Assembly (NCBI GenBank): GCA_027483445.1
Contig: JAIXUS010000045.1
Location: forward strand, 175,270 to 239,269
DNA: 64,000 nucleotides
Direction: 5' to 3'
Source: Bacteroidota bacterium
GTDB taxonomy: Bacteria > Bacteroidota > Bacteroidia > M30B66
Made by a program: the position numbers and the translations under genes. The notes beneath the pieces were generated by a model that was not told the origin of the DNA, did no database searches, and saw only the letters and a list, made by a program, of their open reading frames with translations. Positions 24,669 through 33,315 of the stretch are shown here, one piece after another (the first letter of the stretch is position 1; each line of letters begins with the position of its first letter).

Positions 24669-25472
24669 ATGAGCTTTCCCTTCATCACCGCCGAGCAGCG
24701 CTTGGCAGAAAAGCGTGGCTCCAAGGGCGTCATTCTTGGGCCGTCAGGTGTGGGCAAAACCACGCTGCTCAAAACCGCCGATGCGACCCGCACCCTGTTC
24801 ATTGACCTGGAGGCTGGCGATCTGGCCGTGCTGGATTGGCTTGGCGACAGCGTGCGGCCACGCACCTGGCAGGAATGCCGCGATCTGGCCTGCTACATCG
24901 GTGGGCCCAATCCCGCGCTGCGCGACGACCAGTCCTACAGCCAGGCGCATTACGACCAAGTGTGTGCCCTGTATGGCGATCCCGCCATGCTGGCCAAGTA
25001 CTCGCTGATCTTCGTGGACTCGATCACGGTTGCGGGGCGGCTTTGTCTGCAGTGGGCCAAGGGGCAGCCGCAGGCCTTCTCCGAAAAAACCGGCAAGCCC
25101 GACACACGCGGTGCCTATGGCCTGCACGCCAGCGAACTGGTCGGGTGGCTCACCCAGTTGCAGCATGTCCGTGACAAGGACATCTGGCTGGTCGGAATCC
25201 TCGACGAAAAGCTCGACGACTTCAACCGCAAGGTGTTCAGCCCTCAGATCGAAGGCTCCAAAGCCGCGCTGGAATTGCCCGGCATTGTCGATCAGGTCAT
25301 CTCGATGGTGGTGCTCAAGTCGGATGACGGCACCCCTTATCGCGCCTTCGTCTGCCAGCACATCAACCCCTGGGGCTACCCCGCCAAAGACCGTTCCGGA
25401 CGACTGGAAGTCGTCGAGGAGCCGCATCTGGGCCGCCTCATTTCCAAGATCACTGCGCCGCGCGCGCAATAA
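24669..25472 (+). CDS. AAA_24/Sak4-like phage recombination ATPase (A)
   Basis: A 267-aa RecA-like ATPase: Walker A GPSGVGKT (residues 24-31), FIDLEAGDLAV, and Walker B SLIFVDSITV (about 115-124). Phage proteins of this group (Sak4-like, PF13479) act as ATP-dependent single-strand annealing recombinases, usually next to a ssDNA-binding protein; the next gene would fill that role. ATG at 24669 chosen, 2 bp after the preceding stop. The B homologue (44994-45812) has GKSGIGKT. Confidence 0.82.
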   Translation: MSFPFITAEQRLAEKRGSKGVILGPSGVGKTTLLKTADATRTLFIDLEAGDLAVLDWLGDSVRPRTWQECRDLACYIGGPNPALRDDQSYSQAHYDQVCALYGDPAMLAKYSLIFVDSITVAGRLCLQWAKGQPQAFSEKTGKPDTRGAYGLHASELVGWLTQLQHVRDKDIWLVGILDEKLDDFNRKVFSPQIEGSKAALELPGIVDQVISMVVLKSDDGTPYRAFVCQHINPWGYPAKDRSGRLEVVEEPHLGRLISKITAPRAQ

Positions 25473-25486
25473 GCAGGAGAGTATTC

Positions 25487-26107
25487 ATGAACAGCTACAG
25501 CAACAACGCCGCCTGGAATGACTTCAACGATGCCGAAGACCAGCGCGAGTACGCCCTGATCCCACCCAAAACCCTGGCCAAGGTCATCATGGCCATTCGC
25601 CCGGGTGGGTATGACGATCCAAGCCAAGGCTGGACTGGCGGTTACGCGACCCGTTCCGACAAGACCGGTGCGATCTATCTCAACGCCAAGTTCACCATTC
25701 TGGAAGGACCGTTTGCCAAACGCGTGGTGTTCGGGCTGATTGGCCTGTCCAGTCCCAAGGGCCCGGAGTGGACCCATATCGGGCGCAGCTTCCTGCGCGC
25801 CATCCTGAACTCGGCACGAGGCATAAATCCGGCAGACAACTCGCCACAGGCGCAGAGTGCGCGCCGCATCAAGGGCTTTGCCGATCTGGATGGTGTGGAG
25901 TTTGTCGCCCGCATTGATGTCGAGAAGGATCAGAACGGCGACGACAAGAACGTGATCAAGGCCGCCATTCAGCCGGATCACAAAGAGTATGCCGTGCTGA
26001 TGGGGCAGCCGATGCGCACCCCAAGCCAAGCGCCTTCGGCTCCCACCGGTACGCCCCCTGTGTCATCTGCGCCTGCCGTTCCCACCCGTCCCGCCTGGGC
26101 GCAATAA
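25487..26107 (+). CDS. DUF669-like, probable ssDNA-binding phage protein (A)
   Basis: A 206-aa protein opening with a DFNDAEDQREYALIPP segment and a beta-rich body (GYDDPSQGWTGGYATRS). A proline- and alanine-rich disordered tail ends RPAWAQ. The order after the Sak4-like ATPase and the disordered tail with a conserved C-terminal tip suggest a single-stranded DNA-binding partner. This is inferred; the C-terminus is not the acidic SSB tip. The B homologue is at 44382-44990 and ends KPSWAQ. Confidence 0.65.
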   Translation: MNSYSNNAAWNDFNDAEDQREYALIPPKTLAKVIMAIRPGGYDDPSQGWTGGYATRSDKTGAIYLNAKFTILEGPFAKRVVFGLIGLSSPKGPEWTHIGRSFLRAILNSARGINPADNSPQAQSARRIKGFADLDGVEFVARIDVEKDQNGDDKNVIKAAIQPDHKEYAVLMGQPMRTPSQAPSAPTGTPPVSSAPAVPTRPAWAQ

Positions 26108-26119
26108 GGAGGACTACCC

Positions 26120-27802
26120 ATGATGCTGCGTCCTCGGCAGCGGGAATTCGTCACCCGCTGCGTCACGGCTCTCAAGGCCCATGGCAACACCCTCGGTGTG
26201 GCGCCGACCGGTGCAGGCAAGACGATCTGCCTGTCCGGCACCGCCGGGGAGTTTCTTCAACATCCGGACGCCAAGGCCTGCATCTTGGCGCACCGCGACG
26301 AATTGACCGCGCAAAACCTGGCGAAGTTTGGCCGCGTCAATCCGCACGTCAGCACCTCGGTCTTCGATGCCCACCAGAAGTCGTGGTCGGGTCAGGCCAC
26401 CTTTGCCATGGTGCAAACGTTGGCACGCAACCTGGAGCAGATGCCCACGCTGGACATGCTGGTGATCGACGAGGCTCACCACTGCGCGGCGCCCACCTAC
26501 AGACAGATCATCGACTCGGTCTTGGCCAAGAACCCGCATGCGCTGATTTACGGCGTGACTGCTACGCCCAATCGCGGGGATGGCAAAGGGCTACGGGAAG
26601 TGTTTTCCAATGTCGCAGACCAGATCAGGTTGGGCGAGTTGATCCGCTCTGGGCATTTGGTGCCACCACGCACCTTCGTGGTCGATGTCGGAACGCGTGA
26701 CGCACTCGACGGCGTGCGCAAACTGACCGACGACTACGACATGAATGCCGTGGCGTCGATCATGAACACCACGCCTGTCAATGCGGCGGTGGTCCAGCGT
26801 TGGCAGGCGCATGCCGCCCGTCGCAAGACCATTGCCTTTGCCGCCACCGTCGATCACGCCTATGCGGTTTGCCATGCATTCATTGCAGCAGGGGTGAAGG
26901 CCGCCGTGGTTCATGGCGAGATGACCCCTGCAGAACGTCAGTCCACGCTGAGGTCCTATGAATCCGGCGATGTAACGGTGCTGGTCAATGTCGCCGTGCT
27001 CACAGAAGGGTACGACTACACGCCCACCTCCTGCATCGTGCTGCTGCGCCCCAGCTCCTACAAGTCCACGTTGATCCAGATGGTCGGACGCGGCCTGCGC
27101 GTGGTCGACCCTGCCGAGCACCCCGGCGTCATCAAGACCGATTGCGTGGTGCTGGACTTTGGCACCGCCTCCCTACGCCATGGCAGTCTGGAGCAGGAGG
27201 TCGATCTGGATGGTTTCGCCGGTGAGGGCGAAGCGCCGACCAAGCGCTGTCCGCAGTGTGATGCCGAAGTGCCGATGGCCAGTCGCGAATGTCCGCTGTG
27301 TGGTCACAGCTTTGCCAAGGAGATCGAGGAAGCGCGGCATCAGATCAGCGATTTTGTGATGACCGAAATCGATCTGCTCAAGCGCTCCAACTTTGCCTGG
27401 TGCGACCTCTTCGGCGACGACTGCGCGCTGCTGGCCACCGGTTTCAAAGCCTGGGCGGGTGTCTTCTTCCTGGGTGGGCGTTGGTACGCGGTAGGTGGTG
27501 TCGAAAAGTTGTCTCCTCGCTTGCTGGGTGCAGGGGAGCGCACGGTGTGTTTGGCCCAGGCCAATGACTGGCTCAACGACCAGGAAGTTGACGATGCCGC
27601 TCACAAGACCCGCCGCTGGTTGCAGGAGTCGCCCACACCCGGGCAACTGCGTTACCTGCCTGCGCCGCTGCGCGCGGATTTCAGCCTGACCCGCTATCAG
27701 GTCTCAGCGCTGTTGACCTTCCAGTTCAACAAGGCGGCCATACAGCGCCTGGTTACCGCAGCCAACGATGCGGTGATGGCCGAGTTTCGGGAGGCTGCGT
27801 GA
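26120..27802 (+). CDS. DEAD/DEAH-box superfamily 2 helicase, element A only
   Basis: A 560-aa helicase with Walker A APTGAGKT (about residues 28-35), VIDEAHHCAA (DEAH box), GVTATPNRGDG (motif III region), then the C-terminal lobe with FAATVDHAYA and MVGRGLRVVDP (motif VI). A CPQCDAE-x-CPLCG zinc ribbon (about residues 375-395) and an extra C-terminal domain follow. It probably unwinds DNA during element replication or recombination. Element B lacks any counterpart: there the ssDNA-binding-like gene is followed directly by the DUF6511 gene. Confidence 0.9.
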   Translation: MMLRPRQREFVTRCVTALKAHGNTLGVAPTGAGKTICLSGTAGEFLQHPDAKACILAHRDELTAQNLAKFGRVNPHVSTSVFDAHQKSWSGQATFAMVQTLARNLEQMPTLDMLVIDEAHHCAAPTYRQIIDSVLAKNPHALIYGVTATPNRGDGKGLREVFSNVADQIRLGELIRSGHLVPPRTFVVDVGTRDALDGVRKLTDDYDMNAVASIMNTTPVNAAVVQRWQAHAARRKTIAFAATVDHAYAVCHAFIAAGVKAAVVHGEMTPAERQSTLRSYESGDVTVLVNVAVLTEGYDYTPTSCIVLLRPSSYKSTLIQMVGRGLRVVDPAEHPGVIKTDCVVLDFGTASLRHGSLEQEVDLDGFAGEGEAPTKRCPQCDAEVPMASRECPLCGHSFAKEIEEARHQISDFVMTEIDLLKRSNFAWCDLFGDDCALLATGFKAWAGVFFLGGRWYAVGGVEKLSPRLLGAGERTVCLAQANDWLNDQEVDDAAHKTRRWLQESPTPGQLRYLPAPLRADFSLTRYQVSALLTFQFNKAAIQRLVTAANDAVMAEFREAA

Positions 27803-28245
27803 GATGTGCTGTGTGTTCCCGTCAAGCCAAAGGCCTGGGGTATTTCAACCCGCGATTGCGGCGCTCCGACCCTCGTCGCTACAGCGATCGCTGGGTGTTC
27901 TGCTCCATACGTTGCCAAAACGCCTTCTCCAGGCTGATGGAGCGCCTGACCCAGTTTCAGGAGGACGCTGTGATTGACCCCAGCGACATGGAGATCGCCG
28001 CTATGCGATCGGCACTCGGCCCCTTAGGCGAGTACGTCGCCTCCATCGGCATGGATCGCCCTTTAGCCGACTACGGCAAGGACGAAGTCCTGCGCCTGGT
28101 GGAGGTCGTGGTCGACGCCTATCAGGCCCACATGTTGGCCGAGCACGAACGCATGGTCGAGCGCGATCGCACTTTCTTTGAACAACTCGCCAGCCGCAAG
28201 GCCACTGCCAGCACGGGTGGCGATCACCACAGGATTCCATTTTGA
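27799..28245 (+). CDS. DUF6511 zinc-binding phage protein (A)
   Basis: A 148-aa protein with an N-terminal CAVCSRQAKGLGYFNP and FCSIRCQNAF, a TRASH/MYM-like zinc knuckle, then a helical C-terminal domain. GTG start overlapping the helicase stop (GTGA). The B homologue at 43887-44372 keeps CWVCNRQARGFG and FCSKKCQDVF. Function unknown. Confidence 0.75.
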   Translation: MRCAVCSRQAKGLGYFNPRLRRSDPRRYSDRWVFCSIRCQNAFSRLMERLTQFQEDAVIDPSDMEIAAMRSALGPLGEYVASIGMDRPLADYGKDEVLRLVEVVVDAYQAHMLAEHERMVERDRTFFEQLASRKATASTGGDHHRIPF

Positions 28246-29027
28246 TGATCGACCTGAACCATCAACCGAAATTTCACGAGCAGGTGTCCATGATGCTGGA
28301 TGCGGCTCTGCAAGCCGAGCGCAGCCATCAGGCCCGCCGGCGCTATCTGGGGGCCTCACGCCTCGGTGTGCCCTGCGAGCGCGCCCTGCAATACGAGTAT
28401 GTCGATGCGCCGGTAGACGACGGTTCCGACTTGCCTGGTCGCACGCTGCGGATCTTTGAAGTCGGTCATGTCATGGAGGACCTGGCCATTCGCTGGCTGC
28501 GTCTTGCCGGGTTCGAACTCTACACCCGCAAGCAGGACGGCGAGCAATTTGGCTTCTCCGTCGCGGGTGGCCGTATTCAGGGGCATGTCGACGGTGTGAT
28601 TGCCGGTGCCCCTGCAGTGCTGGGCCTGTCGTTTCCCATGCTCTGGGAGTGCAAGACCATGAACGACAAGAACTGGCGCGACACCGCCAAAAAGGGCGTG
28701 ACCGTGACCAAGCCGATCTACGCCGCGCAAATGGCGATCTATCAGGCGTACATGGAGCCGAGCATCCCCGGCATCGCGTCTCAGCCTGCGCTGTTCACCG
28801 CCATCAACAAGAACACCCAGGAGCTTTGGTTGGAGCTGGTGCCGTTTGATGCAGCGCTCGCCCAGCGGATGTCTGATCGGGCAGTCAAGGTCATCCAGGC
28901 GACCGAGGCTGGTGAATTGCTGCCGCGCGTGGCGTCTGAGCCGAGTTTCTACGAGTGCAAGTACTGCGCCTGGGCCCGTCGGTGTTGGCGCGAGCAGGGT
29001 GTGAGCGCATCGGGGGTGCAGTCATGA
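28245..29027 (+). CDS. PD-(D/E)XK (Cas4/RecB-like) nuclease (A)
   Basis: A 260-aa nuclease with GHVDGVI and WECKTMN supplying the D...ExK catalytic core (about residues 106-135). A YQAY helix and a C-terminal CKYCAWARRCW cluster recall the Cas4/RecB Fe-S exonucleases. It probably trims DNA ends for the annealing system. ATG at 28245 is preferred to the TTG 3 bp upstream. The B homologue is 43144-43890. Confidence 0.85.
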   Translation: MIDLNHQPKFHEQVSMMLDAALQAERSHQARRRYLGASRLGVPCERALQYEYVDAPVDDGSDLPGRTLRIFEVGHVMEDLAIRWLRLAGFELYTRKQDGEQFGFSVAGGRIQGHVDGVIAGAPAVLGLSFPMLWECKTMNDKNWRDTAKKGVTVTKPIYAAQMAIYQAYMEPSIPGIASQPALFTAINKNTQELWLELVPFDAALAQRMSDRAVKVIQATEAGELLPRVASEPSFYECKYCAWARRCWREQGVSASGVQS

Positions 29028-29368
29028 ATGCGCGTCTTCCTCAACCCGTCATCGAGGCATTGACGGTGACCGCCCGTCGCCAGAAACCCTTGATCGGTGC
29101 ATCCCTGCTGGAGCGTCTGCTGCTGCGCCATGTGGCTGTGGTGTGTCCGGAGTCGCGACTGGTCGTAGCTGTCATCAAACAGGCGTTCATTGACCTGTGT
29201 TCGCCCTCGAAACCTCTGCGCACTGAGGCTAGACGCTTCTTCCGAGACGGGCGCCTGGAGCTGTGGTGCGACCAGGTCGGTCTGTCCCCCAACTTCATGC
29301 GAGAGATCGCGACCAAGGCTGGCTACTTGAATCCATCAGACACCGATGAAGGAGGTGTCCATGCTTGA
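29024..29368 (+). CDS. Hypothetical 114-aa basic protein, element A only
   Basis: A helical, basic protein (TARRQKPLIGASLLERLLLRH, FFRDGRLELWCDQVGLSPNFMREIA) with a possible HTH in its second half. It is coupled by ATGA to the nuclease gene upstream and overlaps the primase start. In element B this position is taken by an unrelated short HTH/excisionase-like gene. Confidence 0.65.
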   Translation: MNARLPQPVIEALTVTARRQKPLIGASLLERLLLRHVAVVCPESRLVVAVIKQAFIDLCSPSKPLRTEARRFFRDGRLELWCDQVGLSPNFMREIATKAGYLNPSDTDEGGVHA

Positions 29369-31673
29369 TTTCAATGGTCATGACGATGTTGGCTCTCCTG
29401 CAGGCGGTAATGCCGAGCGGGATGAGTTGCGCGCCGCTTTGTTGGCTCGACTGGAGGGCGTGCTGTTCGCCCTATTTCCCGCCGGCAAGGTCGTGCACGG
29501 CAAGTTCGTGGTCGGCGATGTGCTGGGCAGCCCGGGACGCAGCCTGGAAATTGAACTCGACGGTGAGCGTGCGGGTTTGTGGATCGATCGCGCCACGGGC
29601 AATGGTGGGGACATCTTCGCACTCATCGCCGCGCACCGCCATTGGGACACGCATCGTGATTTCGCGGCCGTCCTCGGTTTCGCCCGGGAGCTGCTCGGCC
29701 GAGCGCCCGCCGTGTCACCCGCCAAACGCAAGGCAAGTGCGCCAGTGGATGAGTTGGGACCAGCCACCGCCAAGTGGGACTACCTGGCTGCTGACGGCAG
29801 TCTGATTGCCTGCGTGTATCGCTATGAGCCCAGTCTTGGTCATAAGGAATTCCGCCCTTGGGATGCCAAGCGCCGAAAGATGGCGCCGCCCGATCCGAGG
29901 CCGTTGTTCAACCAGCCTGGTATTGCTCATGCCGAACGGGTGATTCTGGTCGAGGGCGAAAAATGCGCCCAGGCCTTGATCGACGCTGGCCATTGCGCGA
30001 CCACCGCGATGCACGGTGCCAACGCACCGATCGACAAGACTGACTGGTCACCCCTTCAGGGCAAGCATGTCCTGATTTGGCCTGACCGCGACAAACCCGG
30101 CTGGGAGTACGCCATGAATGCTGCCGAGGCGGTCATGGCAGCGGGTGCCCAGCAATGCGCGGTGTTGATGCCGCCGTCCAATCCTACGGCGCAAGACCCC
30201 CAAGGGAGTGCGGATGGCTGGGACGCAGCCGACGCCATGGCTGAGGGCTTTGATGTGGAGACTTTCCTTGCCCACGGTGAGCGCATCCAGTTCCAGCCTT
30301 CAACGCCAGACATCACGCAGGCCGCAGATCCGACCGAGCAATCGGTGTGGGCCACTGAAGACGCACTGGCGCTGACCTTCTCGGGTCGGTACGCCCAGGA
30401 CTGGCGCTATGTCGCGTTGTGGGGAAAGTGGGTGTTCTGGACTGGCAAGCGCTGGCAAACCGAGGAGACTCTGGCGGCGCACCACCTCATGCGCCAGATC
30501 TGTCGGGAGGCCGCCCTCAAGGCCGATTCTCATCGGGTGGCCGCCAAACTCGCGAGCAGTGGCACGGTGGCTGGCTTGGAGCGGCTCGCACGCTCCGATC
30601 GGCGTCATGCCGCCACCGCCGACGAGTGGGATGCCGACCCCTGGCTTCTCAACACGCCAGGCGGCGTGGTGAATCTCAAGAATGGCGTGCTGTGCTCCCA
30701 CGACCGTCTGGACCGACTGACCAAGATCACGACGGCCACCCCCGCGGGTGATTGCCCCACCTGGCGGCAGTTCATCCATGAGGTCACGGGCGGCGATCAG
30801 GCCCTGCAAGCTTATCTTGCCCGGATGGCAGGGTATGCGCTGACTGGATCGACACGAGAGCATGCGCTGTTCTTTCTGTATGGCACGGGTGCCAACGGCA
30901 AATCGGTGTTCGTGAACACCCTGGCCACCATCCTGGGGGACTACGCCACCAACGCTCCCATGGACACGTTCATGGAAACCCGCACGGACCGGCATCCGAC
31001 CGATATGGCCAGCCTACGTGGGGCCCGGTTTGTCGCCGCCATCGAAACCGAGCAAGGGCGACGCTGGGCCGAGTCCAAGGTCAAGAGCCTGACCGGTGGC
31101 GACAAAATCTCTGCCCGCTTCATGCGGCAGGACTTTTTTGAGTTCATGCCGCAATTCAAGCTGATCGTGGCAGGCAACCACAAGCCGGCCATCCGCAACA
31201 TCGACGAAGCGATGAAGCGGCGCCTCCACCTGATCCCGTTCACGATCACCGTCCCCCCGGAAAGGCGTGACAAGCACCTACAGCAAAAGCTGCTGGCTGA
31301 ACGAGATGGGATCCTGGCCTGGGCGGTACAGGGTTGTCTCGACTGGCAGCGCCACGGAAGGCTCGATCCGCCGCAGCAGGTGCTCGATGCCACTGATGAG
31401 TACTTCGAAGAAGAGGACGCAATTGGTGAGTTCCTGGACGAGGACTGTCAGCAGTCGCCCGTGGCGCGCGAAGCGATTTCCGCGATCTACCAGCGCTGGC
31501 GCGAGCGGGCCGAGCGGCGTGGCGAGTACGTGGGCACCAGCCGTTGGCTCACCCAGCAACTCATCAACCGTGGGTTTGTGCGCACACGCCTGCATGGCGG
31601 GGCAAAAGCCCTGTCAGGCCTGTCGCTCAAACCTCGCGAGCCGGGCGGCTACATGCCCTATCGCGACGACTGA
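29361..31673 (+). CDS. TOPRIM primase / SF3 helicase (P4-type) replication protein (A)
   Basis: A 770-aa protein starting MLDFNGH after a perfect AAGGAGGT. The N-terminal third is a primase-like region with a TOPRIM fold (VILVEGEKCA near 197, WPDRDKPG near 241). The C-terminal half is a superfamily 3 helicase of the D5/P4 alpha type: FFLYGTGANGKSVF (Walker A about 508-515), ETEQGRRW (Walker B region), VAGNHKPAIRN and KRRLHLIPF. It should start replication at the element's own origin. The 756-aa homologue in element B matches throughout. Confidence 0.92.
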   Translation: MLDFNGHDDVGSPAGGNAERDELRAALLARLEGVLFALFPAGKVVHGKFVVGDVLGSPGRSLEIELDGERAGLWIDRATGNGGDIFALIAAHRHWDTHRDFAAVLGFARELLGRAPAVSPAKRKASAPVDELGPATAKWDYLAADGSLIACVYRYEPSLGHKEFRPWDAKRRKMAPPDPRPLFNQPGIAHAERVILVEGEKCAQALIDAGHCATTAMHGANAPIDKTDWSPLQGKHVLIWPDRDKPGWEYAMNAAEAVMAAGAQQCAVLMPPSNPTAQDPQGSADGWDAADAMAEGFDVETFLAHGERIQFQPSTPDITQAADPTEQSVWATEDALALTFSGRYAQDWRYVALWGKWVFWTGKRWQTEETLAAHHLMRQICREAALKADSHRVAAKLASSGTVAGLERLARSDRRHAATADEWDADPWLLNTPGGVVNLKNGVLCSHDRLDRLTKITTATPAGDCPTWRQFIHEVTGGDQALQAYLARMAGYALTGSTREHALFFLYGTGANGKSVFVNTLATILGDYATNAPMDTFMETRTDRHPTDMASLRGARFVAAIETEQGRRWAESKVKSLTGGDKISARFMRQDFFEFMPQFKLIVAGNHKPAIRNIDEAMKRRLHLIPFTITVPPERRDKHLQQKLLAERDGILAWAVQGCLDWQRHGRLDPPQQVLDATDEYFEEEDAIGEFLDEDCQQSPVAREAISAIYQRWRERAERRGEYVGTSRWLTQQLINRGFVRTRLHGGAKALSGLSLKPREPGGYMPYRDD

Positions 31674-31694
31674 CCCCAATCAACCGACCCCAAT

Positions 31695-31790
31695 GGGTGA
31701 CCGAAAGTGACCGGCATATCGTTATCTCTCTACACGTGCACGCGCGCAGGCGCGAGCGGTTAACGAGAAACGGGTCACCTTCGGTCACCC
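31695..31790. repeat. Long inverted repeat between primase and resolvase (A), candidate replication origin
   Basis: GGGTGACCGAAAGTGACC (31695-31712) and GGTCACCTTCGGTCACCC (31773-31790) pair at 17 of 18 positions across a 60-bp spacer. The spacer contains CTCTCTACACGTGCACGCG-type alternating purine-pyrimidine sequence and GTTAAC. Element B has a matching structure at the same site (40580-40674) with different but again self-complementary arms. Confidence 0.8.
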
Positions 31791-31816
31791 GACCCCAAAA
31801 ACGCATGGAGTGACCA

Positions 31817-32290
31817 ATGAACACAATGACCATCCTCGCCCTTGATCTGGGCACTCAAACTGGCTGGGCACTGGCCAGCCGCGACGGCTACATCACTAGT
31901 GGCAGCCAATCCTTCAAACCCCAACGCTTCGAAGGCGGTGGCATGCGCTTTCTTCGGTTCAAGCGCTGGCTTACCGACATCAAGCAGTGCAACGACGGCA
32001 TCGACCAAGTGGTCTTCGAAGAAGTCCGCCGCCACGTTGGTGTCGACGCCGCCCATGCCTACGGAGGTTTCATGGGCCAGCTCACCGCCTGGTGTGAGCA
32101 CCACCAGATCCCGTACCAGGGCATCCCGGTCGGCACGATCAAGAAGCACGCCTCTGGCAAGGGCAACGCCAGCAAGGACGAGATGGTGGCATCCGTCCGT
32201 GCCCGTGGCCATGCCCCGGTTGACGACAACGAGGCCGATGCCATCGCCTTGCTGTACTTGGCCCGTGAGATGGCCACGGAGGGGCTGTGA
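31817..32290 (+). CDS. RuvC-like Holliday junction resolvase (A)
   Basis: A 157-aa RNase H-fold protein with ILALDLGTQTGWAL (first Asp), VVFEEVRRH (Glu), a GTIKKHASGKGNA basic loop and DDNEADAIAL (late Asp pair), the RuvC catalytic layout. It probably resolves branched DNA from element replication or recombination and sits next to the long inverted repeat. The B homologue is at 40085-40558. Confidence 0.88.
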   Translation: MNTMTILALDLGTQTGWALASRDGYITSGSQSFKPQRFEGGGMRFLRFKRWLTDIKQCNDGIDQVVFEEVRRHVGVDAAHAYGGFMGQLTAWCEHHQIPYQGIPVGTIKKHASGKGNASKDEMVASVRARGHAPVDDNEADAIALLYLAREMATEGL

Positions 32291-32291
32291 C

Positions 32292-32501
32292 ATGAAAGTG
32301 CCGCAATACCGCTACCGCTGCCCCTTGGGCAATCTGCAGCCGACCACACCGGACCTGGACGCCATCAAGCGCGAGGGTTGGCGCAACGACCACATCCTGG
32401 TGGTCTCGGAAGAGGACGAACGCCTGGATTGGGTTGAGAAGGAATTCGTACGCAGGCTGGGTGAACGCCTCTACGGCAATGGAGGCCACGGCCATGACTG
32501 A
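32292..32501 (+). CDS. Small conserved 69-aa protein (A)
   Basis: MKVPQYRYRCPLGNLQP then IKREGWRNDHILVVSEEDERLDWVEKEFVRRLGERLYG. Function unknown. It is conserved in sequence and position in element B (39877-40083), 1 bp after the RuvC stop and overlapping the DUF6362 gene by 8 bp. Confidence 0.75.
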   Translation: MKVPQYRYRCPLGNLQPTTPDLDAIKREGWRNDHILVVSEEDERLDWVEKEFVRRLGERLYGNGGHGHD

Positions 32502-32886
32502 GACCCGAAACGACTGGACTGTGGACGACGTGGCAGCACGCTTTGCTGAGGCTGCCGAGACCGCGCACAAGCTGCCCCGGGTCAGACCGGGCGGCTACTT
32601 CAACCCGTGGATGACCCTGGCCTTTCAGGTGCCCGAGCGCTACCCGGATCCCGAGCGGCTGTACCGGCCCATGCCACCCAGCCCCCAAGCGGTGGAGCGG
32701 ATGCTCGAGGCCATGCGATGGGTGCAGTGGCTCGAGGTGGAGCAGCGGCACCTGGTGTGGATGCGGTCGAACCGTTATCGCTGGGAGCAGATCGGTCGGC
32801 GCTTTGCCTGCGCAGCTCGAACCGCCCAACGGAGGTACGACGCAGCCATCCATCTGGTCACCCTGCACTTGAACAAGGGACACTGA
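32494..32886 (+). CDS. DUF6362 protein (A)
   Basis: A 130-aa protein: WTVDDVAARFAEAAETAHKLPRVRPGG, MRWVQWLEVEQRHLVWMRSN, and a terminal HTH-like RWEQIGRRFACAARTAQRRY. It resembles a small sigma-like or late regulator, and in phages it commonly closes the early operon. B homologue: 39480-39884. It is the last gene of the element A replication operon before a 430-bp non-coding gap. Confidence 0.75.
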   Translation: MTETRNDWTVDDVAARFAEAAETAHKLPRVRPGGYFNPWMTLAFQVPERYPDPERLYRPMPPSPQAVERMLEAMRWVQWLEVEQRHLVWMRSNRYRWEQIGRRFACAARTAQRRYDAAIHLVTLHLNKGH

Positions 32887-33203
32887 GTGAAGTCGCGGCA
32901 AGTTGATGGAACGCGTGGGGTGGTGCGGGTTGCTGGTGACAGATGCCAAAACACCCCCTGTCGCGTTTTACCCGATTTCGGCCTACAGTTTCAGCTATGG
33001 TCAGGACAGCGGTGTGAGCAGCGGGCGTGATCTTCAGATCGCAGCCTCCACCCCAACAGATGCGAGCCGATGCAAACTCCTGATGGCTGATGCCAATCAG
33101 ATGATTGCGGAGTCCTGCGGACAATCGATGGGTCCTTCCTGGCTAAAACGGTATACGGGGGGCAACAGCGCGAGATTTCGATAGCGTCTGCCCTGAAAAA
33201 CAG
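32887..33203. other. Non-coding stretch after the early operon (A)
   Basis: No gene with coding character was found on either strand. The region is followed by four GTTACC repeats and a hairpin terminator before the methyltransferase genes, so it probably contains the promoter and control signals that separate the early and downstream units. Confidence 0.5.
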
Positions 33204-33258
33204 GTTACCACCCGGTCAGGTTACCGGCCCGTGGTTACCACCACCCCAGACAGTTACC
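33204..33258 (+). repeat. Four GTTACC(A/G)C iteron-like direct repeats
   Basis: GTTACC starts at 33204, 33220, 33234 and 33253, three of them as GTTACCACC. Spacing is 14-19 bp. They lie between DUF6362 and the first methyltransferase, just upstream of a terminator. They could be iterons or binding sites for a regulator such as the DUF6362 protein. Confidence 0.7.
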
Positions 33259-33277
33259 ACCCCCTGAATATTTCCAA

Positions 33278-33308
33278 CCCGCCCGGCGGCAACGCTCTGC
33301 GGGTTTTT
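33278..33308 (+). terminator. Hairpin terminator upstream of methyltransferase genes
   Basis: CCCGC (33278-33282) and GCGGG (33299-33303) with further GC pairing inside, followed by TTTTT (33304-33308). It ends only 7 bp before the ATG at 33316, which has no evident ribosome binding site, so it may act as an attenuator-like control of the methyltransferase operon. Confidence 0.6.
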
Positions 33309-33315
33309 CAATTCC

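Noticed and set aside
23590..33258. CRISPR array
   Set aside because: The direct repeats found are 6-10 bp with 12-22 bp spacing, and no cas genes are present.
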